Shown: positions 12,495 to 20,651, counted from the stretch's first letter. The stretch is 47,048 bases of DNA from Pseudomonadota bacterium (GCA_025352885.1 JANXRZ010000261.1:1-47048); one strand, 5' to 3'. The notes: generated from the sequence alone by a model not told the origin. A program made the numbers and translations.

Positions 12495-13607
12495 ATGCAA
12501 GCCTACGTTGTCGGCGGCGCGGTGCGCGATGCGTTGCTGGGCCTGCCGGTGGTCGATCGCGACTGGGTCGTCGTCGGGGCGACCCCGGAAGAAATGACCG
12601 CGCTCGGCTATCGCCCCGTCGGCAAGGATTTCCCCGTATTCCTGCATCCCGAGACGCATGAGGAATATGCGCTCGCGCGGACCGAGCGCAAGAGCGGGCG
12701 GGGCTACAAAGGGTTCACCGTCTATAGTGCGCCCGACGTGACCTTGCGGGACGATCTCGGCCGGCGTGACCTCACCATCAATGCGATGGCGCGAAACGCG
12801 GAAGGCGGACTCGTCGATCCTTTCCGGGGCGAAGCCGATCTCAAGGCCGGCCTCTTGCGCCATGTGGGCGAAGCCTTCGCCGAAGACCCCGTGCGCATCC
12901 TGCGCGTGGCGCGATTCGCCGCGCGGTTCGGCTTTCGCGTCGCCGACGAAACAATGGCGCTCATGAAACGCATGGTGGAAACCGGTGAGGCCGACTTCCT
13001 GGTGGCCGAGCGCGTGTGGCAGGAATTTGCCCGTGGGTTGCTCGAACCGCATCCGGGCGAGATGCTCCGCGTGCTCGAGACGTGCGGCGCGCTGGCGCGG
13101 CTCGCGCCCGAAATCGCTGCGCTGATGGTCGGGGAGACCCGCGAAGCGGTGTTCGCCGCGCTCGAGCGCGCGGCGGCGCAGGCCGCATCGCAGCCGGTGC
13201 GATTCGCGCTCTTTGCGTGGTTCACGCGCTCCGGGTGCGAAGTAGCATTGGGTTCGCTCTGCACGCGGTGGCGGGCGCCGATGGAGGATCGCGAGCTGGC
13301 CGTCCTCGCGTGCCGTTGCCGCGAATCGATTACTGGGACGGCGCATGCCACGGCCGCCGAACTTCTCTCGCTGCTCAAGCTGGCCGATGGCTTTCGCCGC
13401 AAGGAACGTTTCGAGGACTTGTTGAGGACCGCGCTTCTCGCAGCGCCGGAAGTCGAAGCCGGTGCCCGCCGGGCCCGCCAGGCGTTGGCCGCGGCCGCGG
13501 CGATCGATGCCGGCGCAGTGGCCGCGACGGCCGATTCACCGGGCGGCATTGCAAAAGCGATCGATGCCGCGCGACTCGACGCAATCCAGAAAGGCTTCGC
13601 CAACTGA
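12495..13607 (+). CDS. cca: CCA tRNA nucleotidyltransferase with degenerate HD region
   Basis: Adds or repairs the 3'-CCA end of tRNAs in the cytoplasm. The N-terminal class II nucleotidyltransferase domain is intact: YVVGGAVRDALLG, the metal-binding Asp pair in VVDRDWVVVG, EYALARTERKSG, DDLGRRDLTINAMA and EDPVRILRVARFAARFG. It has 370 residues against 412 in E. coli. The C-terminal HD phosphohydrolase domain of the multifunctional enzyme seems lost: where E. coli has FATLCHDLGKG this protein reads FALFAWFTRSGC, and no His-Asp pair follows. The start at ATG 12495 matches the family N terminus. The stop (TGA 13605-13607) overlaps the ATG of the C13 peptidase by one base. Confidence 0.93.
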   Translation: MQAYVVGGAVRDALLGLPVVDRDWVVVGATPEEMTALGYRPVGKDFPVFLHPETHEEYALARTERKSGRGYKGFTVYSAPDVTLRDDLGRRDLTINAMARNAEGGLVDPFRGEADLKAGLLRHVGEAFAEDPVRILRVARFAARFGFRVADETMALMKRMVETGEADFLVAERVWQEFARGLLEPHPGEMLRVLETCGALARLAPEIAALMVGETREAVFAALERAAAQAASQPVRFALFAWFTRSGCEVALGSLCTRWRAPMEDRELAVLACRCRESITGTAHATAAELLSLLKLADGFRRKERFEDLLRTALLAAPEVEAGARRARQALAAAAAIDAGAVAATADSPGGIAKAIDAARLDAIQKGFAN

Positions 13608-14935
13608 TGCAAGAGCGGTTCCTGTCCGGGCTGGTGCGCAACATTTCGGCCGGCACACGGCTCGCCCTCTTCCTGCCGGTGACCTGGTCGCAGTTTCGCG
13701 CCACGCCCGGCCAGTTCGCGTTGCTCACGGTTTTCAACCTGTTCGCCTGGCTGGTGGCCAATACGCTGCAGGCCAATGGCGGGACGCTCAACCCGCCGGC
13801 GATTGCGCTCTATCTCACACAGATCCCGCTGCTGCTGCTTGCAAGCCTGCTCATCGCGACCGCGCGGCGCAACGGCTCGCTCATGCTGCTCATGGCGGTC
13901 AGCCTGTCTGCAAGCGACCTCGCTTTCGAACTCGCGGGCGCCGCGCTCCTGGGCGCGCAGACGGACCCGCAGACGCAGTTCTTACTGTGGGTCGCGCTGC
14001 TCGCCTGGGGATGGCTGGTCGCCGTGCGCGCTATCGTGGTGTGCACCGGCGCGACCTGGACGCAGCTGCCCGTGCCGGCGATCGTCATTACGACGCTGAT
14101 GGCGCTCTCGTTGTTGGTCCTCCCCCGGCCCGAATTGTGGGTGCCCGATCCGCAGCACTCGGCGCCGGCGGCGCTTACGAGCGAAGAGGCTTTCCACGCG
14201 CAGGGCGAACTGATCGAGCGCCAGCTCGAAGCCATCCGGCCCGGCCGGCCGGGGGTCACCGAGCTTTACTTCGTCGGATTCGCGCCGGACGGCAGCCAGG
14301 ACGTCTTCCTGCGCGAAATGCGTTCGGTCCGGGACATCGTCGACCGTGGGTTCGGGACGGAGGGGCACTCGATCTCGCTGATCAGCAATCCTGCCACCGT
14401 GAACGAATTCCCCATCGCCACGGCGACGAACCTGCGCCGCACGCTCGCCCACGTGGCCGCGCGCATGAACAAGGACGAGGATGTGTTGCTGCTGTACGTG
14501 ACCGCTCACGGCGACCAGGGCCACGGCCTGTCGGCCAGTGCGCCGCCGCTAGAGCTCGCGCCGGTCAACCCGGCGGTGCTTGCGCGTGCGCTCGACGAGG
14601 CGGGCATCAAGTGGCGCGTGCTCGTGATCTCGGCCTGCTACTCGGGCGGCTTCATCAACCCGCTCAAGGGCGACACCACGCTCATCATCACGGCCGCCGC
14701 CGCGGACCGGCAGTCGTTCGGGTGCGAGAGCGGCAACGACTGGACGCATTTCGGCGAGGCGTACTTTCGCAAAGCCCTGCCGCAGGCCAAGTCCTTCATC
14801 GAGGCTTTCCCGATCGCGGCCAAGGCCGTGGCGGAACGCGAGATCGCGGAGAAACTCATCCCGCCCTCCGATCCGCAGATGAGCGTCGGCCGCGCGATCG
14901 CCGAGAAACTGAAGGAACTGCCGGCTATTCCCTGA
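13607..14935 (+). CDS. membrane-anchored C13 (legumain-family) cysteine peptidase
   Basis: A 442-residue protein with two parts. Residues ~38-174 hold about five hydrophobic segments (38-55, 66-86, 91-116, 126-147, 155-173), giving an integral membrane anchor. Residues ~215-430 form a caspase/legumain-fold peptidase: ELYFVGFAPDGSQDVFLREM, VTAHGDQGHG with the presumed catalytic His301, and LVISACYSGGF with the presumed nucleophile Cys344. Bacterial C13 members of this layout have no established substrate. The ATG overlaps the cca stop as TGATG, so translation is probably coupled. Its 3' end overlaps the convergent ATP-grasp gene by 11 bases. The family assignment is firm; protease activity is inferred from the His/Cys pair. 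Confidence 0.88.
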   Translation: MQERFLSGLVRNISAGTRLALFLPVTWSQFRATPGQFALLTVFNLFAWLVANTLQANGGTLNPPAIALYLTQIPLLLLASLLIATARRNGSLMLLMAVSLSASDLAFELAGAALLGAQTDPQTQFLLWVALLAWGWLVAVRAIVVCTGATWTQLPVPAIVITTLMALSLLVLPRPELWVPDPQHSAPAALTSEEAFHAQGELIERQLEAIRPGRPGVTELYFVGFAPDGSQDVFLREMRSVRDIVDRGFGTEGHSISLISNPATVNEFPIATATNLRRTLAHVAARMNKDEDVLLLYVTAHGDQGHGLSASAPPLELAPVNPAVLARALDEAGIKWRVLVISACYSGGFINPLKGDTTLIITAAAADRQSFGCESGNDWTHFGEAYFRKALPQAKSFIEAFPIAAKAVAEREIAEKLIPPSDPQMSVGRAIAEKLKELPAIP

Positions 14936-16187
14936 AGAGCTTCGCCCGCATGTCGGCGTAGCGCCGGTGCAGATCGTGCTGGTTGGCCGCGCCCATGTTG
15001 ACCACCGCATACCGGTAGCTGCCCAGCCACTTCATTTCGCGGGCGAGCGACGCCCCGCGCTTCAGGTACAGCATCAGCCGCGCCTCGGGAAACTGGCTGG
15101 AAACCTGCGAAAGGGCCTCGCGCGTGGGTTCGGAGGCAAGCGGCTTGCCGTCGAACTTGCGCATGGCGAAGCTCGCCGCGTGGCCGAAGCGCGGCGCCTC
15201 GCGCTCGATGCGCGGCGTGTTGCCCACCGCGAGTTCCAGGTTCAAGTGGTAGAGGTTAATCCCGTCGACGCACTCGTACAGGTACGCGAGTTGCGAAGCC
15301 ATGCGCGGATTGACTTCGATAAGGCTGATGCGGCCCGAATCCGGGTTCCAGACGAATTCCGCGTTGAAGAAGCCGTGGCGATAGCCGATGCCGGCCACGA
15401 TGCTCTCGCCAAGGGCCGTCACGCGCTCACGCACGTCGGCCGGCACGCGCGAGGGGTACTCGAAACTCGCGAACGCCTGCGTGCCAGGGTACATGTTGGC
15501 GTCGATGACGCCGAGCGTCGTCACGCGGCCCCCGTGGACATATCCATCGACGTTCAGCTGGACGCCGTCGAGCAGCTCCTCGGCGATCATGTGGTGGGTA
15601 TCGACGCGGCAGTCGGTGTACCAGGACATCAGGTCGTTGAACGGCTTCACGAGCCGCTTGATGATGAACTTCTCGAACGGCCAGAACGACAAATGGCGGC
15701 GCAGTTCCTCGAAGCTGTCCACGCGCCGGGCGAGCACGGAATAGGTCGCCTTCACCGGCTTCACGAAGCAGGGCAGCTCGAAAGGCAGGTCGTCGCGCTG
15801 CTTGAGGGCATACGGGAAAGCGGCAAAGCGCGGCGTGGCCTCGGGCGCGATTCGCGCGTACTGCTGGCGGGCGAAGAACTTGTGCTGCGCCGTGATCACC
15901 GCTCGCGGGTCGTTGCCCGGCAGGCCGAGCTTCTCGGCCAGCACCGCGGCGATGACCGCGCCGAACTGCTCGTTGTTGCTGACGATGCCGTCGAGGCGCT
16001 CGCGGCGAAAGCGCCGGGCGAGCGAGTTGATGTAGGCGAATACGTCGAAGGTGAGGAGGCGCGCGTTGTCCGGGAAGCGGAAGAGGTCGAACCCCTCGTG
16101 GATGAACTCATACTTGCCGCGGTACTCGGGCCGGCTGAATTCAAGCCGGTCCCAGTCTTTGGCGAACAGGACGAGGATTCTTTTCAT
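14925..16187 (-). CDS. ATP-grasp domain protein of unknown substrate
   Basis: A 420-residue cytoplasmic protein with an ATP-grasp fold, the ligase fold that forms acyl-phosphate intermediates to make amide or ester bonds. Visible: a pre-ATP-grasp Rossmann-like domain (residues ~1-110, with RLDGIVSNNEQFGAVIAAVLAEKLGLPGN), the ATP-lid Lys in LPCFVKPVKATYS, the DGYVHGGRVTTLGV strand, and the metal-binding end FFNAEFVWNPDSGRISLIEVNPRMA (E and N ligands). It resembles the carbamoyl-phosphate synthase L-chain/carboxylate-amine ligase group. No peptide or cofactor biosynthesis genes are next to it, so the product cannot be named. A TATAAT lies just upstream on its strand. Confidence 0.85.
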   Translation of the reverse strand: MKRILVLFAKDWDRLEFSRPEYRGKYEFIHEGFDLFRFPDNARLLTFDVFAYINSLARRFRRERLDGIVSNNEQFGAVIAAVLAEKLGLPGNDPRAVITAQHKFFARQQYARIAPEATPRFAAFPYALKQRDDLPFELPCFVKPVKATYSVLARRVDSFEELRRHLSFWPFEKFIIKRLVKPFNDLMSWYTDCRVDTHHMIAEELLDGVQLNVDGYVHGGRVTTLGVIDANMYPGTQAFASFEYPSRVPADVRERVTALGESIVAGIGYRHGFFNAEFVWNPDSGRISLIEVNPRMASQLAYLYECVDGINLYHLNLELAVGNTPRIEREAPRFGHAASFAMRKFDGKPLASEPTREALSQVSSQFPEARLMLYLKRGASLAREMKWLGSYRYAVVNMGAANQHDLHRRYADMRAKLFRE

Positions 16188-16197
16188 TTCGCTCCGG

Positions 16198-16203
16198 ATT
16201 ATA
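16198..16203 (-). promoter_or_regulatory. candidate -10 box (TATAAT) for the ATP-grasp gene
   Basis: The minus strand reads TATAAT here, 10 bases before ATG 16187. Initiation seven bases downstream would leave a leader of only about 3 bases and would exclude the GGAG that lies between box and ATG. No convincing -35 is seen, so this is a weak call. Confidence 0.35.
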
Positions 16204-16269
16204 AGAAGCGGGCTCGCGCGTGCGTGCGGAAAATTTCCGCTTGTCGATGGAATAGTCGCCGGAAGGATC

Positions 16270-16298
16270 GGTACGGGGGAACCTTGTTCCCCCGTACC
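16270..16298. repeat. perfect 13-bp inverted repeat (strong hairpin)
   Basis: GGTACGGGGGAAC and GTTCCCCCGTACC pair perfectly over 13 bp around a 3-base CTT loop. It lies in the 136-base gap between DUF2905 and the ATP-grasp gene, both on the minus strand. There is no T-run on either side, so it is not a canonical intrinsic terminator. It could be a REP-like dispersed palindrome, a transcript-end stabiliser for DUF2905, or a block against read-through into the ATP-grasp gene. The rest of the gap shows nothing else recognisable. Confidence 0.7.
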
Positions 16299-16323
16299 CC
16301 CTCCTTACTTGTCGTGATCCTGA

Positions 16324-16521
16324 CTAGAGAATCCGGCCGATCAGCCAGGCCACGGCTGTAAGCAGCAGGGTGCTCGCAAGGGGCAGCATGTATTCCCGCC
16401 CGCGCACCTTGAAGCGCATGTCGCCGGGGATGTTGCCGACGCCGAAACGCCGCGCGAGCCAGGGCATCGCGGCCGAGAAAACGATGAGCGCGAGCAGCGT
16501 AGTGAGGAGCCATTTGAGCAT
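16324..16521 (-). CDS. DUF2905 small membrane protein
   Basis: A 65-residue protein with two transmembrane helices (residues ~3-22 and ~46-64) flanking a short basic loop with FGVGNIPGDMRFKVRGREYMLPLAS. The GNIPGD and PLAS(T/S) motifs are typical of the DUF2905 family found across bacteria. The function is unknown. The start at ATG 16521 (MLKWLL) matches family length; a longer in-frame start at 16626 would run into the divergent GST gene and is rejected. The strong hairpin at 16270-16298 lies just after its stop. Confidence 0.88.
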   Translation of the reverse strand: MLKWLLTTLLALIVFSAAMPWLARRFGVGNIPGDMRFKVRGREYMLPLASTLLLTAVAWLIGRIL

Positions 16522-16573
16522 CGGTTCAGGATAAACTGCCGCTCCTTTGACAGCAAACCGGGCCGGATCGAAC

Positions 16574-17203
16574 ATGACGCAGAAGATGATCGAACTGCAC
16601 ACGTGGAGCACCCCGAACGGCCGCAAGGTCTCGGTAATGCTGGAGGAGTGCGGGCTGCCTTATTCGGTGCACAAGGTGAACATCGGCCAGGGAGAGCAGT
16701 TCCAGCCGGAGTTCCTCTCGATCAGCCCGAACAACCGCATCCCCGGCATCGTCGATCCGAAAGGGCCCGACGGGAAAGAGCTCAAGCTTTTCGAGTCCGG
16801 CGCGATCCTCGTGTACCTCGCCGGCAAGACCGGCAAGTTCCTGCCCACGGCGGCGCGCGGCAAGTACATCGCGCTGCAATGGCTCATGTTCCAGATGGGC
16901 GGTGTCGGCCCGATGTTCGGGCAGGCCCACCACTTCCTGCGCGCCGCGCCCGAGCCGGTGCCCTACGGCATCAAGCGCTACACGGATGAGACCCGGCGCC
17001 TGTACGGCGTGCTCGACAAGCGGCTGGCCGAGGTGGCCTACCTCGCCGACGAGTACTCGATTGCCGACATCGCCACCTTCCCCTGGATCGCGCGGCACGA
17101 GTGGCACAAGGTAGACCTGGCCGAATTCCCGAACGTGAAGCGCTGGTACGACACGATCAATCGGCGGCCGGCGGTGGTGCGGGGTATGGCGGTGCCCGCC
17201 TAG
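16574..17203 (+). CDS. yfcG: Nu-class GST / disulfide-bond oxidoreductase, YfcG-like
   Basis: Cytosolic glutathione-dependent disulfide-bond reductase of the YfcG/YghU (Nu) class. It has 209 residues from ATG 16574. The thioredoxin-like domain shows HTWSTPNGRKVSVMLEECGL, with the TPNG active-site loop (Thr and Asn bind glutathione instead of a catalytic Cys), ISPNNRIPGIVDP (cis-Pro) and LFESGAILVYLAGKTG. The helical domain has LQWLMFQMGGVGPMFGQAHHF and EYSIADIATFPWI. This closely follows E. coli YfcG along its length. An upstream TTG at 16547 is open but gives an extension not found in the family. It is divergent from DUF2905. Confidence 0.9.
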   Translation: MTQKMIELHTWSTPNGRKVSVMLEECGLPYSVHKVNIGQGEQFQPEFLSISPNNRIPGIVDPKGPDGKELKLFESGAILVYLAGKTGKFLPTAARGKYIALQWLMFQMGGVGPMFGQAHHFLRAAPEPVPYGIKRYTDETRRLYGVLDKRLAEVAYLADEYSIADIATFPWIARHEWHKVDLAEFPNVKRWYDTINRRPAVVRGMAVPA

Positions 17204-17210
17204 CGGGTAA

Positions 17211-17669
17211 TTATCTGACCGTAAAGTTCTTGGTGCCCGCCGGGTTGTCCGCGACGAAGACCTCGACCCGATAGTCACCCGTAGGCCAGCCGTCCGGCTT
17301 GCTCACATGAAACTCGCTCGTCGCCGGACCCGAGGGCGCTATGGTCTGCGTGTCTTCCTTGACCAGCGCTTCCTTGCCGCCCTTAAGGTAGGTCCACTTG
17401 GCCTTGAGCGCAGCGGTGCCGGCACCTGAAGTGTCCACCGATGCGTAGATCGTGTCCTTCGTGCCGAAACTATCGGCCGGGCTGGTTACTTTCTTGTTCG
17501 CGCCTAGCGCGTTGCCAAGCGTAATTGCACTTACCGTGACGCCGGCAGGGGCCGCAGTCGCGGCTGGGGCCGGCGTCGACGCCGTGGGCGGCGCTTCAGA
17601 TTTCTTGCCACAGCCGCCAAGCGTGAGCATCAAGGCCGCCAGGAGTCCAAGGGCGAGTTTGGTTTGCAT
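17211..17669 (-). CDS. putative lipoprotein, unknown function
   Basis: A 152-residue protein with a lipoprotein signal peptide: MQTKLALGLLAALMLTL then the lipobox LGGC, giving Cys20 as the lipidated residue. A low-complexity Ala/Pro/Thr linker (residues ~25-45) is followed by a beta-rich domain with DTIYASVDTSG, KWTYLKGGKEALVKEDTQTI and a C-terminal GWPTGDYRVEVFVAD, which looks like a small immunoglobulin-like fold used in several periplasmic lipoproteins. I do not recognise a named family. It lies 31 bases downstream of the LysM gene on the same strand, so both may be envelope proteins made from one transcript. Confidence 0.8.
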   Translation of the reverse strand: MQTKLALGLLAALMLTLGGCGKKSEAPPTASTPAPAATAAPAGVTVSAITLGNALGANKKVTSPADSFGTKDTIYASVDTSGAGTAALKAKWTYLKGGKEALVKEDTQTIAPSGPATSEFHVSKPDGWPTGDYRVEVFVADNPAGTKNFTVR

Positions 17670-17700
17670 TAGGTGTTCCAGGTTCGGGTCATGCGGCGCC

Positions 17701-17922
17701 TCACAGCGACGGGATCTTCAGCCTCTGGCCCGGAAAAATCTTGTCCGGATCCTTGAGGATGTCCTGATTGGCTTCGTAGATCAGCTTCCAGTGGTTTGCG
17801 TTGCCGTATTCGCGCTTGGCAATTTTCGACAGGCTGTCGCCGGAAACCACTTCGTAGATCTTCGTCGCGGTGGAGCTGGAGCCGCTTTGGACGTTCGAGA
17901 AATCCGGCATCTCTTCACTCAT
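17701..17922 (-). CDS. small LysM-domain protein
   Basis: A 73-residue protein consisting almost wholly of one LysM domain (residues ~22-71: YEVVSGDSLSKIAKREYGN, then IFPGQRLKIPSL). LysM modules bind GlcNAc in peptidoglycan. It resembles the LysM half of YgaU/Kbp, but the BON domain is absent. There is no signal peptide in the ~20 residues before the domain, so location is uncertain; YgaU-type proteins also lack a classical one. A strong GAAGGA precedes ATG 17922. The lipoprotein gene follows 31 bases downstream. Confidence 0.85.
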   Translation of the reverse strand: MSEEMPDFSNVQSGSSSTATKIYEVVSGDSLSKIAKREYGNANHWKLIYEANQDILKDPDKIFPGQRLKIPSL

Positions 17923-18014
17923 GGAGCTTCCTTCATTACGTGCGCACGCGAGGAGGGAAGGATGGAGGCAAAAGAAACGTACTTCCGTGCGTAGCCGTAC
18001 ATATCGAAGGCGTG

Positions 18015-18662
18015 TCAGCGCATTTTGGAGTGCTTGGCGAGGAAGGCGTTGATCTGGTCGACGCGCAACTGCGGCTCAGAGCGACTGGGCGCGGACCCCA
18101 CCACCCGGTTCATCCACTCCATGTTGCGCTCCATGCGCGCCACGACGGCCGGCCATTCCTTGGCCGTGTAGCGCTTCGGATCGGGCAGCACATGGCACTG
18201 CTGGCAGGCCAGCCGAAACGCTTCGGCTGTAGGCGAGTTGATTTCCGGGATGCGCGCCGGATCGAGCGGCTTCTGGGCGTGCTGCGTGAGGTAGGCGACA
18301 AGCACGCGCGCCTCTTCGGGCTTCGGCGCAGCCACACCGGCCATCATGTCGGCCATGAGCTTGCCCATGTTGCCTCGCCCTTCCATGCGGACCACCATGC
18401 GCTCGAACACAGGCGGCCATTTCGCGGCCTCGTGCATCGCGGGGTTCGGCAGGTGGTGGCACTGCACGCAGTAGCGCTGCACAAGGCGCGCACCAGGCGA
18501 TGCGCGCTGCGGCAGCATCGACGGCTCGAATCCGGGCGGCAGGATGCGCTCGAGCATCGGGCCGTAGGGGCTGTCCGCCCAGCGCTTACGGGCCGCGGCG
18601 GTTTCGTCGGCCGCGAGCGCGGGGCCAGCCGTGATCAAGAGCAGCGCGACAAGCCAGCGCAT
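18015..18662 (-). CDS. diheme cytochrome c with duplicated domain
   Basis: A 215-residue periplasmic c-type cytochrome. Residues 1-21 are a signal peptide ([17 protein letters not shown]). Two heme-attachment sites are visible, CVQCH and CQQCH, each inside a similar repeat: CxxCHxLPxP, about 10 residues, then EWP or KWP and a V-x-RM segment, so the protein looks like an internal duplication. A conserved Met after each repeat (RMEGRGNMGKLM, RMERNMEWM) could supply the sixth heme ligand. An electron-transfer partner is not identified. Its ATG overlaps the stop of the upstream methyltransferase by one base (TGATG), so the two are translated from one message. Confidence 0.88.
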   Translation of the reverse strand: MRWLVALLLITAGPALAADETAAARKRWADSPYGPMLERILPPGFEPSMLPQRASPGARLVQRYCVQCHHLPNPAMHEAAKWPPVFERMVVRMEGRGNMGKLMADMMAGVAAPKPEEARVLVAYLTQHAQKPLDPARIPEINSPTAEAFRLACQQCHVLPDPKRYTAKEWPAVVARMERNMEWMNRVVGSAPSRSEPQLRVDQINAFLAKHSKMR

Positions 18663-19843
18663 CAGAGCGTGTGCGACCGGTCGCCGCGTGCAAACCCCAT
18701 GAGGCGCGCCTCGATGCCGCGTCCCATGCAGAGCACCTTGAAGAGTTCGCCCATCTCGGCCGGCGAGAGCAGCTTGTTGGCGCTCGTCGCCAGCGGCGCA
18801 TAAGTCCGCGCATCGGCGGCATCCGTCCGCGCGAGGACTTCGGTGATGCCGCAGTTCACGAGGAAGGCGGATTGGGTCGCGTAGCCCAACGTGTCCAGTC
18901 CCGCCGCGACGCCGGCTTCGGCCAGCGCCGTGAAATCGACATGCGCCGTGATGTCCTGCAGGCCCGGATAGAGGAACGGTTCCGTGTGCGCGTAGTGGCG
19001 GTAGTGGCACATGAGCGTGCCGGTCGCGCGCTGCGGGTGGTAGTACTCCCTCGCCGGGAAGCCGTAGTCGATGACCAGAAGCGCGCCGCGTTCCAGGCAG
19101 TCGGCAATCGAGGCCATCCAGCCGCGCGCGGCGAGGTTGAGTTCGCTTGCGTAAGGCGGTGTGACGGGCAGCGCCTTTGCCGCGTCCAGCAGTGCGCCGG
19201 TCGCGGGCCGCTCGGCCCACGCGAGGGTGCCGTTTTCGACCGACACGCCGCGCTCGAAGAGGCCTTCGGGCCTCCAGGCGAGCGCATGAACGGGCATCGC
19301 GTCGACCACTTCGTTGGCGATCATCGCGCCACTGAAGCGCTCCGGTAAGGTCTCGAGCCAGGTGACGCGTCCGAGGCTCGCCGGTGCAAGCTTCCCGATC
19401 ACCGCCCGCTGGCGCTCCCGCAACTCGGGGCCAGGCTCGAGGATCGCGTACTGCTCGACCGGGCACCCGAGGCGCTCGAGTTCGGCAATCAGCCCGCCGG
19501 CCAGCTCGCCGCCGCCCGCGCCGAATTCGAGGATGCGGGGCGCGCTTTGACCCAGGAGATCGGCGACCTGCCTTGCGAGCGTCTGGGCAAAGAGCGGACC
19601 GAGCGAGGGCGCGGTGACGAAATCGCCCGCGGCGCCGAACTTCTCGGCCCCGCCCGTGTAGTAGCCAAGGCCGGGCGAATAGAGCGCGAGGTGCATGTAC
19701 TCGGCGAAGGACAGCCACCCTCCGCGCGCCCCAATCTCACCCTCGATGCGCTTCACCAGCGCGCGGCTCGCGTCCAGCGCAGCGGCGTCAGGCAGGGGCA
19801 ACTGCGGGGAGGGGCGCAACATGGGGCGGGGATCGTCCCCCAT
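18662..19843 (-). CDS. SAM-dependent methyltransferase, MidA/NDUFAF7 family
   Basis: A 393-residue cytoplasmic protein of the COG1565/DUF185 family. The mitochondrial homologue NDUFAF7 methylates an arginine of a complex I subunit; the bacterial target is not known. Visible: [22 protein letters not shown] near the N terminus, [20 protein letters not shown], the SAM-binding loop [30 protein letters not shown] and [17 protein letters not shown]. Start candidates are ATG 19843 and ATG 19822 seven codons on; the first is listed. Its stop overlaps the diheme cytochrome start. An NDUFA9-like gene lies 7 kb away, a coincidence in complex I-related names only. Confidence 0.9.
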   Translation of the reverse strand: MGDDPRPMLRPSPQLPLPDAAALDASRALVKRIEGEIGARGGWLSFAEYMHLALYSPGLGYYTGGAEKFGAAGDFVTAPSLGPLFAQTLARQVADLLGQSAPRILEFGAGGGELAGGLIAELERLGCPVEQYAILEPGPELRERQRAVIGKLAPASLGRVTWLETLPERFSGAMIANEVVDAMPVHALAWRPEGLFERGVSVENGTLAWAERPATGALLDAAKALPVTPPYASELNLAARGWMASIADCLERGALLVIDYGFPAREYYHPQRATGTLMCHYRHYAHTEPFLYPGLQDITAHVDFTALAEAGVAAGLDTLGYATQSAFLVNCGITEVLARTDAADARTYAPLATSANKLLSPAEMGELFKVLCMGRGIEARLMGFARGDRSHTL

Positions 19844-19904
19844 TTGGGTAAAATCCGCAATTCTCCAACCCGCATTACTTCCCACACACCGGCGCGCCTG
19901 CCCG

Positions 19905-20651
19905 ATGAACGACCTGAAGGACAAGGTGGTCCTCGTGACCGGCGCCGCGCGCCGCGTCGGCGCAGCCATTGCGCGCCGCCTGCACGCCGGCGGCGCGAAC
20001 GTGCTCATCCACCACCGGGGCGCCGAGAAAGACGCCGCGGCGCTCGAAGCGGAACTGAACGCCGTGCGCAAAGACAGCACGCGCCGCATCAAGGCCGACT
20101 TGCTGGCGCACAGCGCCCCGGAGTTGCTCGTGCGCACGGCGATCGAGCGCTTCGGGCGACTCGACGTGCTCGTGAACAATGCGTCGAGCTTCTTTCCCAC
20201 CGGACTCGGCGAGATCGAAGACAAAGGCTGGGAAGAACTCATGGGCGCGAACGTGAAGGCACCGCTGCTGCTCTCGCAGGCCGCGGCGCCGGAACTGCGC
20301 AAGACGCGCGGTTCGATCGTGAACATCGTCGACATCCATGCCGACCGGCCGCTCAAGGGGTACATCGTCTACACGATTGCCAAGGCAGGGCTGGCCGCGC
20401 TGACCCGGTCGCTCGCAATGGAGCTGGCGCCGGAGGTGCGCGTGAACGGCGTGTCGCCCGGGGCGATCGCGTGGCCAGAAGACGGCCAGTTCCCGCCGGA
20501 AGTGCGCAGCCACATCATCGAGGACACGCTGCTCAAGCGCCTCGGGGAGTTCGACGACATCGCGCGCGCCGTGCAGTACCTCGCCATCGATGCGCCTTAC
20601 GTCACCGGCCAGATCATTGCGGTCGACGGCGGACGCAGCATCAACATCTGA
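19905..20651 (+). CDS. pteridine reductase-like short-chain dehydrogenase (FolM type)
   Basis: A 248-residue NADPH-dependent SDR. The cofactor loop is [16 protein letters not shown], with the TGxxRRxG form typical of pteridine reductases rather than the TGxxxGxG of common SDRs. [11 protein letters not shown] follows, then the active-site stretch [22 protein letters not shown], where the usual catalytic Ser is replaced and Tyr-x3-Lys (YTIAK) is kept, again as in PTR1/FolM. The likely role is reduction of dihydrobiopterin/dihydromonapterin or dihydrofolate in the cytoplasm. The start at ATG 19905 matches family length. Its TGA overlaps the ttcA ATG by one base, a pairing that implies one transcript. 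Confidence 0.88.
   Translation: MNDLKDKVVLVTGAARRVGAAIARRLHAGGANVLIHHRGAEKDAAALEAELNAVRKDSTRRIKADLLAHSAPELLVRTAIERFGRLDVLVNNASSFFPTGLGEIEDKGWEELMGANVKAPLLLSQAAAPELRKTRGSIVNIVDIHADRPLKGYIVYTIAKAGLAALTRSLAMELAPEVRVNGVSPGAIAWPEDGQFPPEVRSHIIEDTLLKRLGEFDDIARAVQYLAIDAPYVTGQIIAVDGGRSINI

Noticed and set aside
14967..16361. A 464-codon plus-strand frame opposite the ATP-grasp gene
   Set aside because: Composition is dominated by Arg, Ala, His and Val with no recognisable domain, and the opposite frame has clear ATP-grasp motifs.
16547..16552. A perfect TTGACA before the YfcG-like gene
   Set aside because: A matching -10 would fall on the ATG at 16574, and the sequence 17 bases on (GAACAT) is not a -10; probably chance.
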